Made by a program: the position numbers and the translations under genes
Notes under the pieces: model-generated
Seen by the model: the letters and a program-made list of their open reading frames with translations, nothing else
Databases searched by the model: none
What the model was told of the DNA's origin: nothing
DNA from: Mesorhizobium sp. J428
GTDB taxonomy: Bacteria; Pseudomonadota; Alphaproteobacteria; Rhizobiales; Rhizobiaceae
Direction: 5' to 3'
Length of the DNA: 64,000 nucleotides
NCBI RefSeq assembly: GCF_024699925.1
Contig: NZ_JAJOMX010000001.1
Coordinates: forward strand, 868,001-932,000
Shown: positions 8,709 through 17,580 of the stretch, piece after piece
Layout: each line of letters starts with the position of its first letter
How positions within the stretch are numbered: the first letter of the stretch is position 1

Positions 8709-8786
8709 TACCGTTTGATACGTCTTACTGTTCATTGCGCAGGCAAGTATGATTTCATACATAGTTGAGGACTTTGTCAAACGGTA
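8709..8786. promoter_or_regulatory. Candidate RpiR operator region: spaced 10-bp inverted repeat plus internal palindrome
   Basis: In the 135-bp divergent spacer, TACCGTTTGA (8709-8718) is repeated as its exact reverse complement at 8777-8786, centre-to-centre 68 bp. Between them, at 8747-8760, lies GTATGA-TT-TCATAC, a perfect 6-bp dyad. The left arm lies just upstream of the catabolic operon start and the right arm just upstream of the regulator gene, so both promoters could be controlled by one protein. Binding by the adjacent RpiR-type protein is inferred. Confidence 0.5.
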
Positions 8787-8836
8787 AACGCGCGGTGCCG
8801 GTGGACAACGAGGTCGTTCGCGGGAGGGAGAGGCAT

Positions 8837-9669
8837 ATGTCGTCGAGCATCGCCGAAACGATCGCCGCCAGGATCGACACGATGCCGAGCGGGGAGCGCA
8901 AGGCTGCGCATGCGCTGATAGCCAATTATCCGATGCTCGGCCTGCGCACCGTTGCCGAATTCTCGGCGCGCGCCGGCGTCTCCTCCCCCACCATCCTCCG
9001 CTTCGTGGCGAGGCTCGGCTTCGGCAACTATGCCGAATTCCAGACCGCGCTGAACGACGAGCTGGCGGCCCAGTTGCAATCGCCACTGTCCCGCACCGGA
9101 AACAGGCGGCAGGCGCGCGAGGGCGAAGCCTCCCCCTGCTCGCGGCAACGCTGGACAATGTCTCGGAGACGTTCCGGGTGGTGTCGGAAAAGCAGCTGGG
9201 CGAGATCGTCTCGGTGCTGTCCGACACCAGGCGCAGGGTTCACCTCGTCGGCGGCCGCTTCACCGATCCGATCGCACGGTATCTGACCGCCCACCTCGCC
9301 ATCATCCGGCCGGGTGTGGTGCATCTCGACGGGCAGGAAAACCTGTGGCGCGACCGGCTGATCGACATGGGAAAGCGCGACGTGCTGCTGCTGTTCGACA
9401 TCCGCCGCTACCAGGACAGCCTGCTGGCTTTCGCCGAGAAGGCGGGTTCGAGGGGCGTGACGATCATCCTGCTGACCGATCAATGGCTGTCGCCGATCGC
9501 CCGTTTCGCCACCCACGTGATCGCCGCCCGCACGTCGGTTCCATCCGCCTGGGATTCGTCGGCGGCGCTGTTCATCCTCGCCGAGCACCTGATCGCCGGT
9601 ATCACCGACAGGCTGCCGGAACAGAGTGCGGCGCGCATCAGCGAGATGGACGCGCTACGGCGCGAATAA
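8837..9669 (+). pseudogene. MurR/RpiR-family transcriptional regulator, interrupted by one frameshift
   Basis: Starts at ATG 8837 behind GGGAGGGAG. The N-terminal HTH_6 domain reads AARIDTMPSGERKAAHALIA, then VAEFSARAGVSSPTILRFVA, RLGFGNYAEFQ. The C-terminal sugar-isomerase (SIS) fold reads VHLVGGRFTDPIARYLTAHL, RDVLLLFDIRRYQDSLLAFA, VTIILLTDQWLSPIA. The two halves are in different frames; the join falls at the C5 run 9132-9136, where one added C gives a continuous ...EGEASPLLAATLDNVSETF. Missing one base in a homopolymer suggests a sequencing error. It is divergent from the amino-alcohol operon and is its likely regulator, sensing a pathway metabolite through the SIS domain, which has lost sugar-specific context in many such regulators. 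Confidence 0.8.
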
Positions 9670-9676
9670 CGCAGTC

Positions 9677-9696
9677 GTGATGCAATGCAGCATCAC
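9677..9696 (+). terminator. Possible weak terminator hairpin after the RpiR gene
   Basis: GTGATGC (9677-9683) pairs with GCATCAC (9690-9696) around a six-base loop, eight bases after the regulator stop. No U-tract follows, so the assignment is tentative. Confidence 0.3.
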
Positions 9697-9753
9697 ACGA
9701 CACGTCTGGCGCACCACATTACCAAACTTTAAGATGACACCGGTGGCGACGAC

Positions 9754-9767
9754 GACGACATGTCGTC
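9754..9767. promoter_or_regulatory. 14-bp perfect palindrome upstream of the efflux operon
   Basis: GACGACATGTCGTC is its own reverse complement and lies 113 bases before the efflux adaptor start, in the gene-free stretch 9670-9879. It could be an operator, but no regulator of this pump is adjacent. Confidence 0.35.
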
Positions 9768-9879
9768 TGGTGCGTTTCGTGATGCACGCCCGGCCGGGAC
9801 CGCCAGGCGTGTGAAAAACCTTTAGCGAACGGCATGCCAGGACGCGGGTGGGCGTCGAGGCATCGAACCGGAGTAGCGA

Positions 9880-11070
9880 ATGTCGTTCTGGAAACAGGCA
9901 CTTGTATCGGTAGTGCTGCTTGCCGCGGCCTTTCTGGGCTGGGCGAAGTTTTTCCCGGGCGCAGGCGACGTGCTGGCCCGCTGGGGCGTCGACTGGGTGC
10001 CGTTTGCCACCGCCGACGCGCGTCCTTCCGAACAGGCGCGGAATGCGGGCGGCAATGGAAACGGCCAGCCGCGCATCCAGCAGCCCGTCATCGCCGCCAC
10101 GGTCACGCAGGAGACGATCAACAGCCGGCTGTCTTCGATCGGAACCGGGCGGGCGAAGCAGACGGTCGCCGTCACGCCCTATGCATCGGGCCGGATGACG
10201 GAAATGCTGGTGACGTCGGGCGCCACCGTGCAGGAGGGCGAGATGATCGCGCGCCTCGACGACGAGACGGAAAAGATCGCCGTCGATCGCGCCAAGTTCG
10301 CGCTGGACGACGCGCTGGCCAAGCAGGAGCGCATCCAGCAGCTACGCGCCACCAACACGGCGACCAACGTGCAGGTGAACGAGGCCGCACTCGCCGTCGA
10401 CAATGCACGGCTTGCGGTCCGCGATGCGGAGCTGGCATTGGAGCGCCGCTCAATCCGCGCACCCATCTCCGGCATCGTCGGCATCCTGCCGGTCGCGGCG
10501 GGCAACTATGTCGCCACGACCACCGAGATCGCCCGCATCGACGACCGCTCCTCGATCCTGGTCGACTTCTGGGTGCCTGAGCGCTACGCGAGCATGATCG
10601 AGGTGGGGATGCCCCTTTCCGCCGCCTCCGTCGCGCGGCCGGGCGAGGCCTATCAGGGCAAGGTCAGCGCGCTCGACAACCGCATCGACGATCAGAGCCG
10701 CACGCTGCAGGTGCAGGCCCTGCTGGAGAACCCCGACGACCGGCTGCGCGCCGGCATGTCGTTCCAGGTGACGATGGAGTTCCCGGGCGACGTCTTCCCG
10801 GCCGTCGACCCGCTGGCCGTCCAATGGGGATCGGGCGGCGCCTATGTCTGGCTGGTCAGGGACGGCAAGGCAGTGCGCACGGACGTCAAGATCATCCAGC
10901 GCAACACCGATTCCGTCCTCGTGCAGGCGGCGATCACTCCCGGCGAGATCGTGGTGACGGAAGGTGTCCATGCGGTGCGCGACGGCCAGCCGGTCACGAT
11001 CGCTCGCACCAATGGGGCGTCGGAAGCCTCGCCCGCCGCGTCGGCGCAGACCACGGCCAGCGGAACCTGA
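9880..11070 (+). CDS. RND efflux periplasmic adaptor subunit (membrane fusion protein)
   Basis: 396 aa. An N-terminal membrane anchor/uncleaved signal (WKQALVSVVLLAAAFLGWAKF) is followed by a low-complexity linker and then the adaptor core. The first lipoyl half is ASGRMTEMLVTSGATVQEGE, then an alpha-hairpin (about residues 140-185), then the second lipoyl half SIRAPISGIVGILPVAAGNY, then beta-barrel and membrane-proximal domains. It bridges the inner-membrane pump to an outer-membrane channel. The start ATG has GGAG upstream. The pump gene follows after three bases, so they form an operon. No outer-membrane factor gene is present here, so a TolC-like protein from elsewhere would be needed. 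The C-terminal tail is Ala/Ser/Thr-rich. Confidence 0.93.
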   Translation: MSFWKQALVSVVLLAAAFLGWAKFFPGAGDVLARWGVDWVPFATADARPSEQARNAGGNGNGQPRIQQPVIAATVTQETINSRLSSIGTGRAKQTVAVTPYASGRMTEMLVTSGATVQEGEMIARLDDETEKIAVDRAKFALDDALAKQERIQQLRATNTATNVQVNEAALAVDNARLAVRDAELALERRSIRAPISGIVGILPVAAGNYVATTTEIARIDDRSSILVDFWVPERYASMIEVGMPLSAASVARPGEAYQGKVSALDNRIDDQSRTLQVQALLENPDDRLRAGMSFQVTMEFPGDVFPAVDPLAVQWGSGGAYVWLVRDGKAVRTDVKIIQRNTDSVLVQAAITPGEIVVTEGVHAVRDGQPVTIARTNGASEASPAASAQTTASGT

Positions 11071-11073
11071 CCG

Positions 11074-14000
11074 ATGAGCGGCGCCCCCCAGGCCAGCCCG
11101 GAAAACGGCATAACCGCGCTGTTCGTGCGGCGGCCGGTGCTGGCCTTCGTGCTCAACGTCCTCATCATTGTCGCAGGCATGGCTGCCTTCCTTGCAGTCG
11201 AGATCCGCGAGCTGCCGGACGTCGACCGGCCGGTGGTGACGATCAATGCAGACTTCTCCGGTGCGGCGGCCGAGACGATCGACCGTGAGCTCACCTCGAT
11301 CCTCGAAGGCGCCGTCTCGCGCGTCTCGGGCGTCAAGTCGATCTCGTCTTCGTCCTCCTTCGGCCGCAGCCGCGTCACGGTGGAGTTCAACGACGGCGTC
11401 AACCTCGACGTCGCGGCCTCCGACATGCGCGACGCGATCAGCCGCGTGCAGAACGACCTGCCGGACGATGCGGACGTGCCGCGCATCGTCAAGGCGGACG
11501 CCAATGCCGACGCGGTCATGCGCCTCGCCGTCACCTCCGACACGATGTCGATCGAGGACTTGACCATCTTCGTGGAGGACCAGATCGTCGACGCCCTGTC
11601 GGCCGTTTCCGGCGTGGCGGACGTCCAGATCTTCGGCGATCGCGCGAAGATCTTCCGCGTCGACATCAACCAGTCGCGGCTTTCCGCGCTCGGTCTCACG
11701 GTCGCCGACGTCCGCAACGCCCTCGCCTCCGTCGCGTTCGACACGCCTGCCGGCTCGCTGACCAGCAACTCGCAGGATCTCGTTGTGCGTGCGACCGCAT
11801 CCGTCTCGACGCCCGAGCAGTTCGAGAACCTCGCGGTCGGCAACAACGCGGCGATGATCAAGCTGCGCGATGTCGCATCCGTCACGCTGGGCGCCGACAT
11901 CGGCCAGTCGTCGCTGCGCGCCAACGGCAAGCCCGGCATCGGCCTCGGCATCATCCGCCAGGCGCAGTCGAATACGCTGCGCATCTCGGAAGGCGTGCGC
12001 GCCGCGATCGCCACGCTGAACGAATCGCTGCCGCCGGGCGTTGCAATCCGCATCACCAGCGACGACGCGATCTTCGTGGACGGCGCGATCCATGAGGTGG
12101 AGATCGCCCTCGGCCTGTCGGTGTCGCTGGTGCTGCTCGTCATCTACATGTTCCTGCGCGACTGGCGCGCCACCCTCATCCCAGGCCTGTCGCTGCCGGT
12201 GGCGCTGGTCGGGACAATCGCCGCGATCTACCTCGTCGGCTTCTCGCTCAACATCCTCACCCTCCTGGCGCTGGTGCTGGCGACGGGCCTCGTCGTCGAC
12301 GACGCGATCGTGGTGCTGGAGAACATCCGTATGCGCCGCCGCAACGAAGGCATGGGGCCGCGCGCGGCAGCCGTGCTTGGCGCGCAGGAAGTCTTCTTCG
12401 CCGTCATCGCCACCACCGCGACGCTGGTGGCCGTGTTCGTGCCGCTGTCCTTCCTTCCCGGCCAGACGGGCGGCCTGTTCCGCGAGTTCGGCTTCGTGCT
12501 GGCGATCTCGGTGACGCTGTCCGCCGTGGTCGCGCTCTCGCTCTGCCCGATGCTCGCCTCGCGCATGCTGCGCGGGCATTCGCATGAGGAAGACAACGGC
12601 GTGCTCGCCCGCATCGGCGGCGCCCTGGCCGGGCTCTACAAGCGGCTGTTGCGGGCCTGCCTCGACGCGCCGCTGATCCTCGTGCTGGTCTCGCTCCTGT
12701 TCGGCGCGGCCGCCTGGGGCGTGTCGGGCGCCATCAAGTCGGAGCTCACGCCTCCGGAAGACCGCTCGCAGCTGTTCCTGCGCATCAACGCGCCGCAGGG
12801 CGTGTCGATCGATTATCTCGGCCAGCGGATCAACGAGATCGAACGCATCCTCCAGCCACTGCGCGACAATGGCGAGCTGACCAACACGTTCGGCATCGCG
12901 GGCGCGCAGGGGTCCTCCAACAACGGCTTCCTCGTGCTCACCCTCGCTCCCTGGAGCGAGCGCGAGCGAACGCAGCAGCAGATCGTCGCCGAGGTGGAAC
13001 AGCTCGTCGTGAACGTGCCGGGCGTGCGCGTCTTTGCCAACCAGCCCAACAGCCTCGGCATCCGCGGCGCGGGCAGCGGCCTGCAGTTCGCCATCGCCGG
13101 CAACAGCTACGCCGAGCTTGGACAGGCAGCACAGGCTGTCGTGGCGGAACTGGAGAAAGATCCACGCTTCACCCAGCCGCGCCTCTCGCAGGACACGACC
13201 CAGCCGCAGCTGTCGGTCGAGATCGACCGCGAGCGCGCCTCCGACCTCGGTATCGACATTACCGGCCTCGCGGAGGCGATGCAGGCGATGCTTGACGGCC
13301 GCGAAGTGGGCTCGGTCTTCATCGAGGATCGCAGCTTCGACGTGAAGCTCGTCTCCACCACCAATCCGATCAACGACCCGACGGACCTGGAGAACATCTT
13401 CCTCAAGACGCGCGACGGCCGCTTCGTGCCGATGTCGACCATCGCGTCGCTGACCGAGCGTGCCGTGCCGCCGTCACTGGCGCGCGAGCAGCAGCTGCGC
13501 GCGGTCGCAATCACCGCAGGCCTGAGGCCCGATTTCGCGCTCGGCGAAGCCTATCAGGTCGCGCAGGAGATCGCCCGTCCCCACCTGCCGCCTGGCTCGC
13601 GCATCATCCCGCTGGCGGAGACCGCGACGCTCGGCGAATCCACCGGGTCGATGCTCACGACCTTCGGCTTTGCGATCGTGATCATCCTCCTGGTTCTCGC
13701 GGCCCAGTTCGAGAGCTTCGTCAGCGCGATCATCATCATGGCCACGGTTCCGCTCGGGCTCGCCTGCGCGATCTTCGCCATGCTGCTCACCGGGACCAGC
13801 CTCAACGTCTACAGCCAGATCGGACTCGTGCTGCTCGTCGGCATCATGGCCAAGAACGGCATCCTGATCGTCGAGTTCGCCAACCAGTTGCGCGACCGCG
13901 GCCAGGGCGTGCGCGAGGCGATCGAAAACGCGGCGAACATCCGCCTGCGGCCCGTGATGATGACGATGATCTGCACCATCCTCGGCGGCCTGCCGCTGAT

Positions 14001-14217
14001 CCTGGCGTCCGGCGCCGGCGCCGAGGCGCGCATCGCGCTCGGCTGGATCATCGTCGGCGGGCTCGGTCTCGCCACCGCCTCGACGCTGTTCCTGACCCCG
14101 GTCGCCTATGTCCTGCTTGGCCGTTTCGTAACGCCGAAGGTCGACGAGGAAAAGCGCCTGCATCGCGAACTGGAAGACGCCGAGGCGCTGGAGAAGCGTC
14201 TGTCTCCGGCGGAGTAG
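11074..14217 (+). CDS. RND efflux transporter permease subunit
   Basis: 1047 aa, normal AcrB/MexB-family length, with the duplicated architecture of TM1, porter domain, TM2-7, second porter domain, TM8-12. It begins ALFVRRPVLAFVLNVLIIVA. The proton-relay pair D-D is in TM4 (LVVDDAIVVLENIRMRR, around residue 410), and the conserved Lys is in GIMAKNGILIVEFANQLRDR. The tail has further RND motifs (RPVMMTMICTILGGLPLIL). It is an inner-membrane proton-drug or metabolite antiporter. Sequence alone does not give the substrate; the short central loop and overall look match the HAE1 group of Gram-negative multidrug pumps. It is cotranscribed with the adaptor. Confidence 0.95.
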   Translation: MSGAPQASPENGITALFVRRPVLAFVLNVLIIVAGMAAFLAVEIRELPDVDRPVVTINADFSGAAAETIDRELTSILEGAVSRVSGVKSISSSSSFGRSRVTVEFNDGVNLDVAASDMRDAISRVQNDLPDDADVPRIVKADANADAVMRLAVTSDTMSIEDLTIFVEDQIVDALSAVSGVADVQIFGDRAKIFRVDINQSRLSALGLTVADVRNALASVAFDTPAGSLTSNSQDLVVRATASVSTPEQFENLAVGNNAAMIKLRDVASVTLGADIGQSSLRANGKPGIGLGIIRQAQSNTLRISEGVRAAIATLNESLPPGVAIRITSDDAIFVDGAIHEVEIALGLSVSLVLLVIYMFLRDWRATLIPGLSLPVALVGTIAAIYLVGFSLNILTLLALVLATGLVVDDAIVVLENIRMRRRNEGMGPRAAAVLGAQEVFFAVIATTATLVAVFVPLSFLPGQTGGLFREFGFVLAISVTLSAVVALSLCPMLASRMLRGHSHEEDNGVLARIGGALAGLYKRLLRACLDAPLILVLVSLLFGAAAWGVSGAIKSELTPPEDRSQLFLRINAPQGVSIDYLGQRINEIERILQPLRDNGELTNTFGIAGAQGSSNNGFLVLTLAPWSERERTQQQIVAEVEQLVVNVPGVRVFANQPNSLGIRGAGSGLQFAIAGNSYAELGQAAQAVVAELEKDPRFTQPRLSQDTTQPQLSVEIDRERASDLGIDITGLAEAMQAMLDGREVGSVFIEDRSFDVKLVSTTNPINDPTDLENIFLKTRDGRFVPMSTIASLTERAVPPSLAREQQLRAVAITAGLRPDFALGEAYQVAQEIARPHLPPGSRIIPLAETATLGESTGSMLTTFGFAIVIILLVLAAQFESFVSAIIIMATVPLGLACAIFAMLLTGTSLNVYSQIGLVLLVGIMAKNGILIVEFANQLRDRGQGVREAIENAANIRLRPVMMTMICTILGGLPLILASGAGAEARIALGWIIVGGLGLATASTLFLTPVAYVLLGRFVTPKVDEEKRLHRELEDAEALEKRLSPAE

Positions 14218-14284
14218 GAGGCCGGCGGTAGCGAGGCGAGGACGCGCTTCTGCTTTTCGTCAAGCGACTCCGCATCTCCCGGAC

Positions 14285-14393
14285 GTCATCCTCGGGCTTG
14301 TCCCGAGGATCTACCGACGTCGACGAGAGCGCAAGGACGTTATCGTGAACTGGTTCGGCGGCAGTAGATCCTCGGGACAAGCCCGAGGATGAC
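14285..14393. repeat. 29-bp perfect inverted repeat, REP-like alphaproteobacterial element
   Basis: Positions 14285-14313 and 14365-14393 are exact reverse complements, separated by 51 bases, starting 68 bases after the pump stop. Each arm contains its own 7-bp hairpin (CCTCGGG-CTTGT-CCCGAGG). Such GTCATCCTCGGGCTTG-type sequences are common dispersed palindromes in alphaproteobacterial genomes. Lying between convergent genes, it may also act in termination or transcript stability. Confidence 0.75.
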
Positions 14394-14403
14394 AGCATTG
14401 GAG

Positions 14404-14434
14404 AAAAAGGCCGCGCCGGTTTCCCGGCGCGGCC
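14404..14434 (-). terminator. Rho-independent terminator of the livJ-type gene (possibly bidirectional)
   Basis: An 11-bp perfect stem (14409-14419 with 14424-14434, GGCCGCGCCGG type) has a four-base loop. On the minus strand it is followed by five U residues, ideal for ending the binding-protein transcript. On the plus strand it is followed by TTCTT, so it may also stop transcripts from the efflux operon. Confidence 0.8.
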
Positions 14435-14454
14435 TTCTTCATCGAGCGTTCAGC

Positions 14455-15636
14455 TCACTGCGACTTGGTCGGATCGACGCGGCCGATCTCCACCCATTTG
14501 CCGTCCTTGATCTGCGAGATGAAGATCAGGTCGCCGCCCTGGTGGTCGTTCGGGCCGTATTTGACCGGAACGTCGCCGGAGATCACGTCGGTATATTCGA
14601 GGCTTTCCACACCCTTCTGGAAGCTCTCGGCCGTCAGGTCCTTGCCGGCGGCCTCAAGCCCCCGGATCAGCACCGTCGCGGCGCCGTAGCCAAGGATGGC
14701 CGCGGTGCCGGCCGGCTCACCGGTCTTGGCCTTGTAGTTGTCAGCCCAGGCCTTCACCTCCGGATTGTCCATGCGGGCTTCATGATCGGTCCACCCGGCG
14801 GAAGCGTAGTAGCCTTCGGTCACGCCCTCCGGCACCTTGGCAACGGCGGTGTTGAAGCCCGCCGACGAGCCGATGAATGCCGCATCCGTCCAGCCGAGCT
14901 TCTTCGCAGTGCCATACGCCACGATGGTCTGCCTCACGCCAACGGCAGTCGCAACGATGTCGCACTTGGCGTCGCGCAGCTTGGAGATCGTGCCGACGAA
15001 GTCCTGCTCGTCCGGCTTGTGCGTGGTCTCGGCCGCGAAGGTGAGGCCAAGCGCCGTAGCCTCGTCCTTCGTGCCTTCATAGACTTCCAGGCCGAAGTCG
15101 GTCGGCAGGTACATCGCGCAGACGTTCTTCGCGTTCCTTTCCTTGGCGAGGTAGCGGACGCCAGCGCGCATCTGGTCGTAATAGGACGAGAAACCCGCAT
15201 ATTTGTAGGTGATGTCACCCTCGAGCATCTGCCGGGCGGCGGTGAGCGGGCCGATATTGGCCACCTGCTTGGCCTGCATCATCGGGAAGCCGGCGATGTT
15301 ATGCGGCGTGCCGAGATTGAGGATCATCGCGAACACCTTGTCCGAGTTGATCAGCTTGTTGAAGTTCTGGACGGCCTTCGGCACCTGGTAGCCGTGGTCC
15401 TCCACCACGAAGCGGATCTTGCGGCCGTGGATGCCGCCCTTCTCGTTGACCTCGTCGAACATGACCTGCGCGGCCTTGATCGCGCCGACGTTGAAGGCGG
15501 CAAAGATGCCGGACAGGTCGCCGTTCGAGCCGATGACGATCTCGGTGTCGGTGACGCCCTGGGTCGCGAACGCGGCCGAACTCATGCCGAGCGCCAACCC
15601 CGCCGCGAGAATGGATGTCCTGAGTGCAGTTTTCAT
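14455..15636 (-). CDS. HAAT-family ABC transporter substrate-binding protein (LivJ-like)
   Basis: 393 aa from ATG 15636, chosen because AGGAGGAG stands just upstream; a longer frame start at 15669 overlaps the ligase. The signal peptide MKTALRTSILAAGLALGMSS ends near AAFA. The mature protein starts GVTDTEIVIGSNGDLSG, the typical opening of Leu/Ile/Val-type periplasmic binding proteins, with GIHGRKIRFVVEDHGYQ and ATAVGVRQTIVAYGTAKKLG later. It is the last gene of a livH-M-G-F-ligase-J operon and ends at a strong terminator. Coupling to an acyl-CoA ligase and catabolic genes suggests that the ligand is an aromatic, aliphatic or isoprenoid-type acid rather than a branched-chain amino acid, but that is inference from context. 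Confidence 0.9.
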   Translation of the reverse strand: MKTALRTSILAAGLALGMSSAAFATQGVTDTEIVIGSNGDLSGIFAAFNVGAIKAAQVMFDEVNEKGGIHGRKIRFVVEDHGYQVPKAVQNFNKLINSDKVFAMILNLGTPHNIAGFPMMQAKQVANIGPLTAARQMLEGDITYKYAGFSSYYDQMRAGVRYLAKERNAKNVCAMYLPTDFGLEVYEGTKDEATALGLTFAAETTHKPDEQDFVGTISKLRDAKCDIVATAVGVRQTIVAYGTAKKLGWTDAAFIGSSAGFNTAVAKVPEGVTEGYYASAGWTDHEARMDNPEVKAWADNYKAKTGEPAGTAAILGYGAATVLIRGLEAAGKDLTAESFQKGVESLEYTDVISGDVPVKYGPNDHQGGDLIFISQIKDGKWVEIGRVDPTKSQ

Positions 15637-15665
15637 AAAGGTCTCCTCCTGGTTTGTGACGTGAG

Positions 15666-17567
15666 TCATGCGGCGTCCTTGCCGTACATCTCGTCGATCA
15701 GCTTCTTGTGTTTCTTTTCAACGAAGCTGCGTTTCAGCTTCATCGTGGCTGTCAGTTCCTCATCCTCTGCGGTCAACAGCACATCGATCAAGCGGAAATC
15801 CTTGATTTGCTCCACCCGGGCGAACTCGCGGTTGGTGTCCTCGATCACGCCCGCGATCAGGTCGCGCACCTCCTGCGCGGCGCACAGCGAACGGAAGTCG
15901 GAGAACGGCACCCTGTTGTCCTGCGCGAACTTCTCGACGTTCTCCTGGTCGATCATCACCAGGCAGGAGAGGAACTTGCGCCTGTCGCCGATCACCACCG
16001 CGTCGGAGATGTAAGGGCTGAACTTCAGCCGGTTCTCGATCTCGGCCGGCGTGATGTTCTTGCCGCCGGCGGTGATGATGATGTCCTTGGCGCGGCCGGT
16101 GATGGTGAGGAAGCCCTCATTGTCGATGCGGCCGACGTCGCCGGTCTTGAGCCAGCCGTCGGGCGTGACGGTCTCCGCCGTCTTTTCCGGCTTGTTCCAG
16201 TAGCCCTTGAAGACGTTGGCGCCCCGGTAGAGGATCTCGCCGTCCGGCCCGATCGCGACCTCGCCGCCAGGCACCACCTTGCCGATGCTGCCGGTCTTGT
16301 AGTCCTCGATCACGTTCACCGAGATGACGCCGGAGCTTTCTGTCATGCCGTAGCCTTCGAGCACGGTCACGCCGATGGCGCGGTACCAGCGCAGGAGATC
16401 GGGCGAGATCGGCGCGGCGCCCGTCGTGCCGCGGCGCAGCCGCTCCAGCCCGATCATCCGCCTGAGGTTCTTCAGCACCGCGAAGTCCCAGAAGGCGTAG
16501 GCGAGGCGTGTGCCGAGCGGCACTGTCCTGCCCTCCTCGATCAGCATCTGGCGCTTCATGCCGGTGGCGACCGCCATCTTGTAGGCGAGCTTGCCGAGCC
16601 GGGTTGCTTCGTTCGACATGATCGTGATGCGCGAATAGACCTTCTCCCAGACGCGCGGCACGGCAGTGAAGACATGCGGCGAGACCTCGCGGACATTGTC
16701 GAACACCGTCTCCGGGCTTTCGGCAAAGTTCACCGTCGAGCCCATGCCGATCGGGATGAATGCGGTGATGAGCCGCTCCAGGATGTGGCAGAGCGGCAGG
16801 AAGCAGACCTGCTCGTCACTCTCGGTGACCGGAAGGGTGATTGCCGCGCCGATGATCGAGACGATGATGTTCTCATGGCTGATCATCGCGCCCTTGGGCG
16901 GGCCGGTTGTGCCGGACGTATAGACCAGGATGGCGGTATCCTTGGCCGAGGAATTCGCGATCTCCTCCTCGAAACGGTTCGGGTTCTGCTTCAGGAAGTC
17001 GCGACCGATCCGGTAGAGGTCGTCGAGGAAGATCACCCGGTCGTCGGAGAAGCCGTGCAGCCCGTCGCGGTCGTAGACGATCACCCAGGCCAGCCCGGGC
17101 ATCTCGTCGCGCACCGACAGGTATTTGTCGAGCTGCTCGTCGTTCTCGACGAACAGGAAGCGGCTGTCGGAATCGTTGACCAGATATTTGAGCTGGGCGG
17201 CGGAATCGGTGGTGTAGACGCCGGATGCGATGCCGCCGACGCTCTGCACGCCGAGATCGGTGTAGAGCCATTCCTTGTTGTCTTCCGACAGGATCGACAC
17301 CACCTCGCCGCGCCGCAGGCCGAGCGACAGAAGGCCGAGCCCGATCAGGCGTGCATTGTCGTAGAACTCGGTCCAGGAATAGGCGAGCCAGATGCCGTAG
17401 TCCTTCTCGCGATGCGCGATCTTCTGGCCCCAGCGCTTGCAGCTCTCGCGGAACAGCTTCGGCAGCGTGTCGCAGCCGTCGAAATAATACGGTCCCTTCG
17501 CCAGGTCCTCGTTGAAGGAATGGCCGTTCAGCGTCCGCTGGGCGGGGATCTTGCCGGCAATCGTCAT
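15666..17567 (-). CDS. AMP-dependent acyl-CoA synthetase (long-chain fatty-acid-CoA ligase type)
   Basis: 633 aa ANL-superfamily ligase that activates a carboxylic acid to its CoA thioester through an acyl-adenylate. Motifs: P-loop VYTSGTTGPPKGAMISHENI (around residue 220), GYGMTESSGVISVNV, hinge TGDVGRIDNEGFLTITGRAK, and the catalytic Lys in the C-terminal lid (TMKLKRSFVEKKH). Its length and N-terminal layout match the large FadD15/ACSL-like branch. It lies between livF and livJ within the transport operon, so it most likely activates the imported substrate at the membrane. The second ligase in this window (58609-60594) occupies an equivalent place in another transporter cluster. Confidence 0.93.
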   Translation of the reverse strand: MTIAGKIPAQRTLNGHSFNEDLAKGPYYFDGCDTLPKLFRESCKRWGQKIAHREKDYGIWLAYSWTEFYDNARLIGLGLLSLGLRRGEVVSILSEDNKEWLYTDLGVQSVGGIASGVYTTDSAAQLKYLVNDSDSRFLFVENDEQLDKYLSVRDEMPGLAWVIVYDRDGLHGFSDDRVIFLDDLYRIGRDFLKQNPNRFEEEIANSSAKDTAILVYTSGTTGPPKGAMISHENIIVSIIGAAITLPVTESDEQVCFLPLCHILERLITAFIPIGMGSTVNFAESPETVFDNVREVSPHVFTAVPRVWEKVYSRITIMSNEATRLGKLAYKMAVATGMKRQMLIEEGRTVPLGTRLAYAFWDFAVLKNLRRMIGLERLRRGTTGAAPISPDLLRWYRAIGVTVLEGYGMTESSGVISVNVIEDYKTGSIGKVVPGGEVAIGPDGEILYRGANVFKGYWNKPEKTAETVTPDGWLKTGDVGRIDNEGFLTITGRAKDIIITAGGKNITPAEIENRLKFSPYISDAVVIGDRRKFLSCLVMIDQENVEKFAQDNRVPFSDFRSLCAAQEVRDLIAGVIEDTNREFARVEQIKDFRLIDVLLTAEDEELTATMKLKRSFVEKKHKKLIDEMYGKDAA

Positions 17568-17580
17568 GCTGTCCTCCTCC

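Noticed and set aside
9626..9814. Short plus-strand open frame after the RpiR gene
   Set aside because: Overlaps the regulator end, no SD; the region looks regulatory.
10450..12585. 711-residue open frame on the minus strand across the efflux adaptor and pump genes
   Set aside because: It is antisense to well-conserved RND genes and is His/Asp/Arg-rich low-complexity text typical of GC-rich shadow frames.
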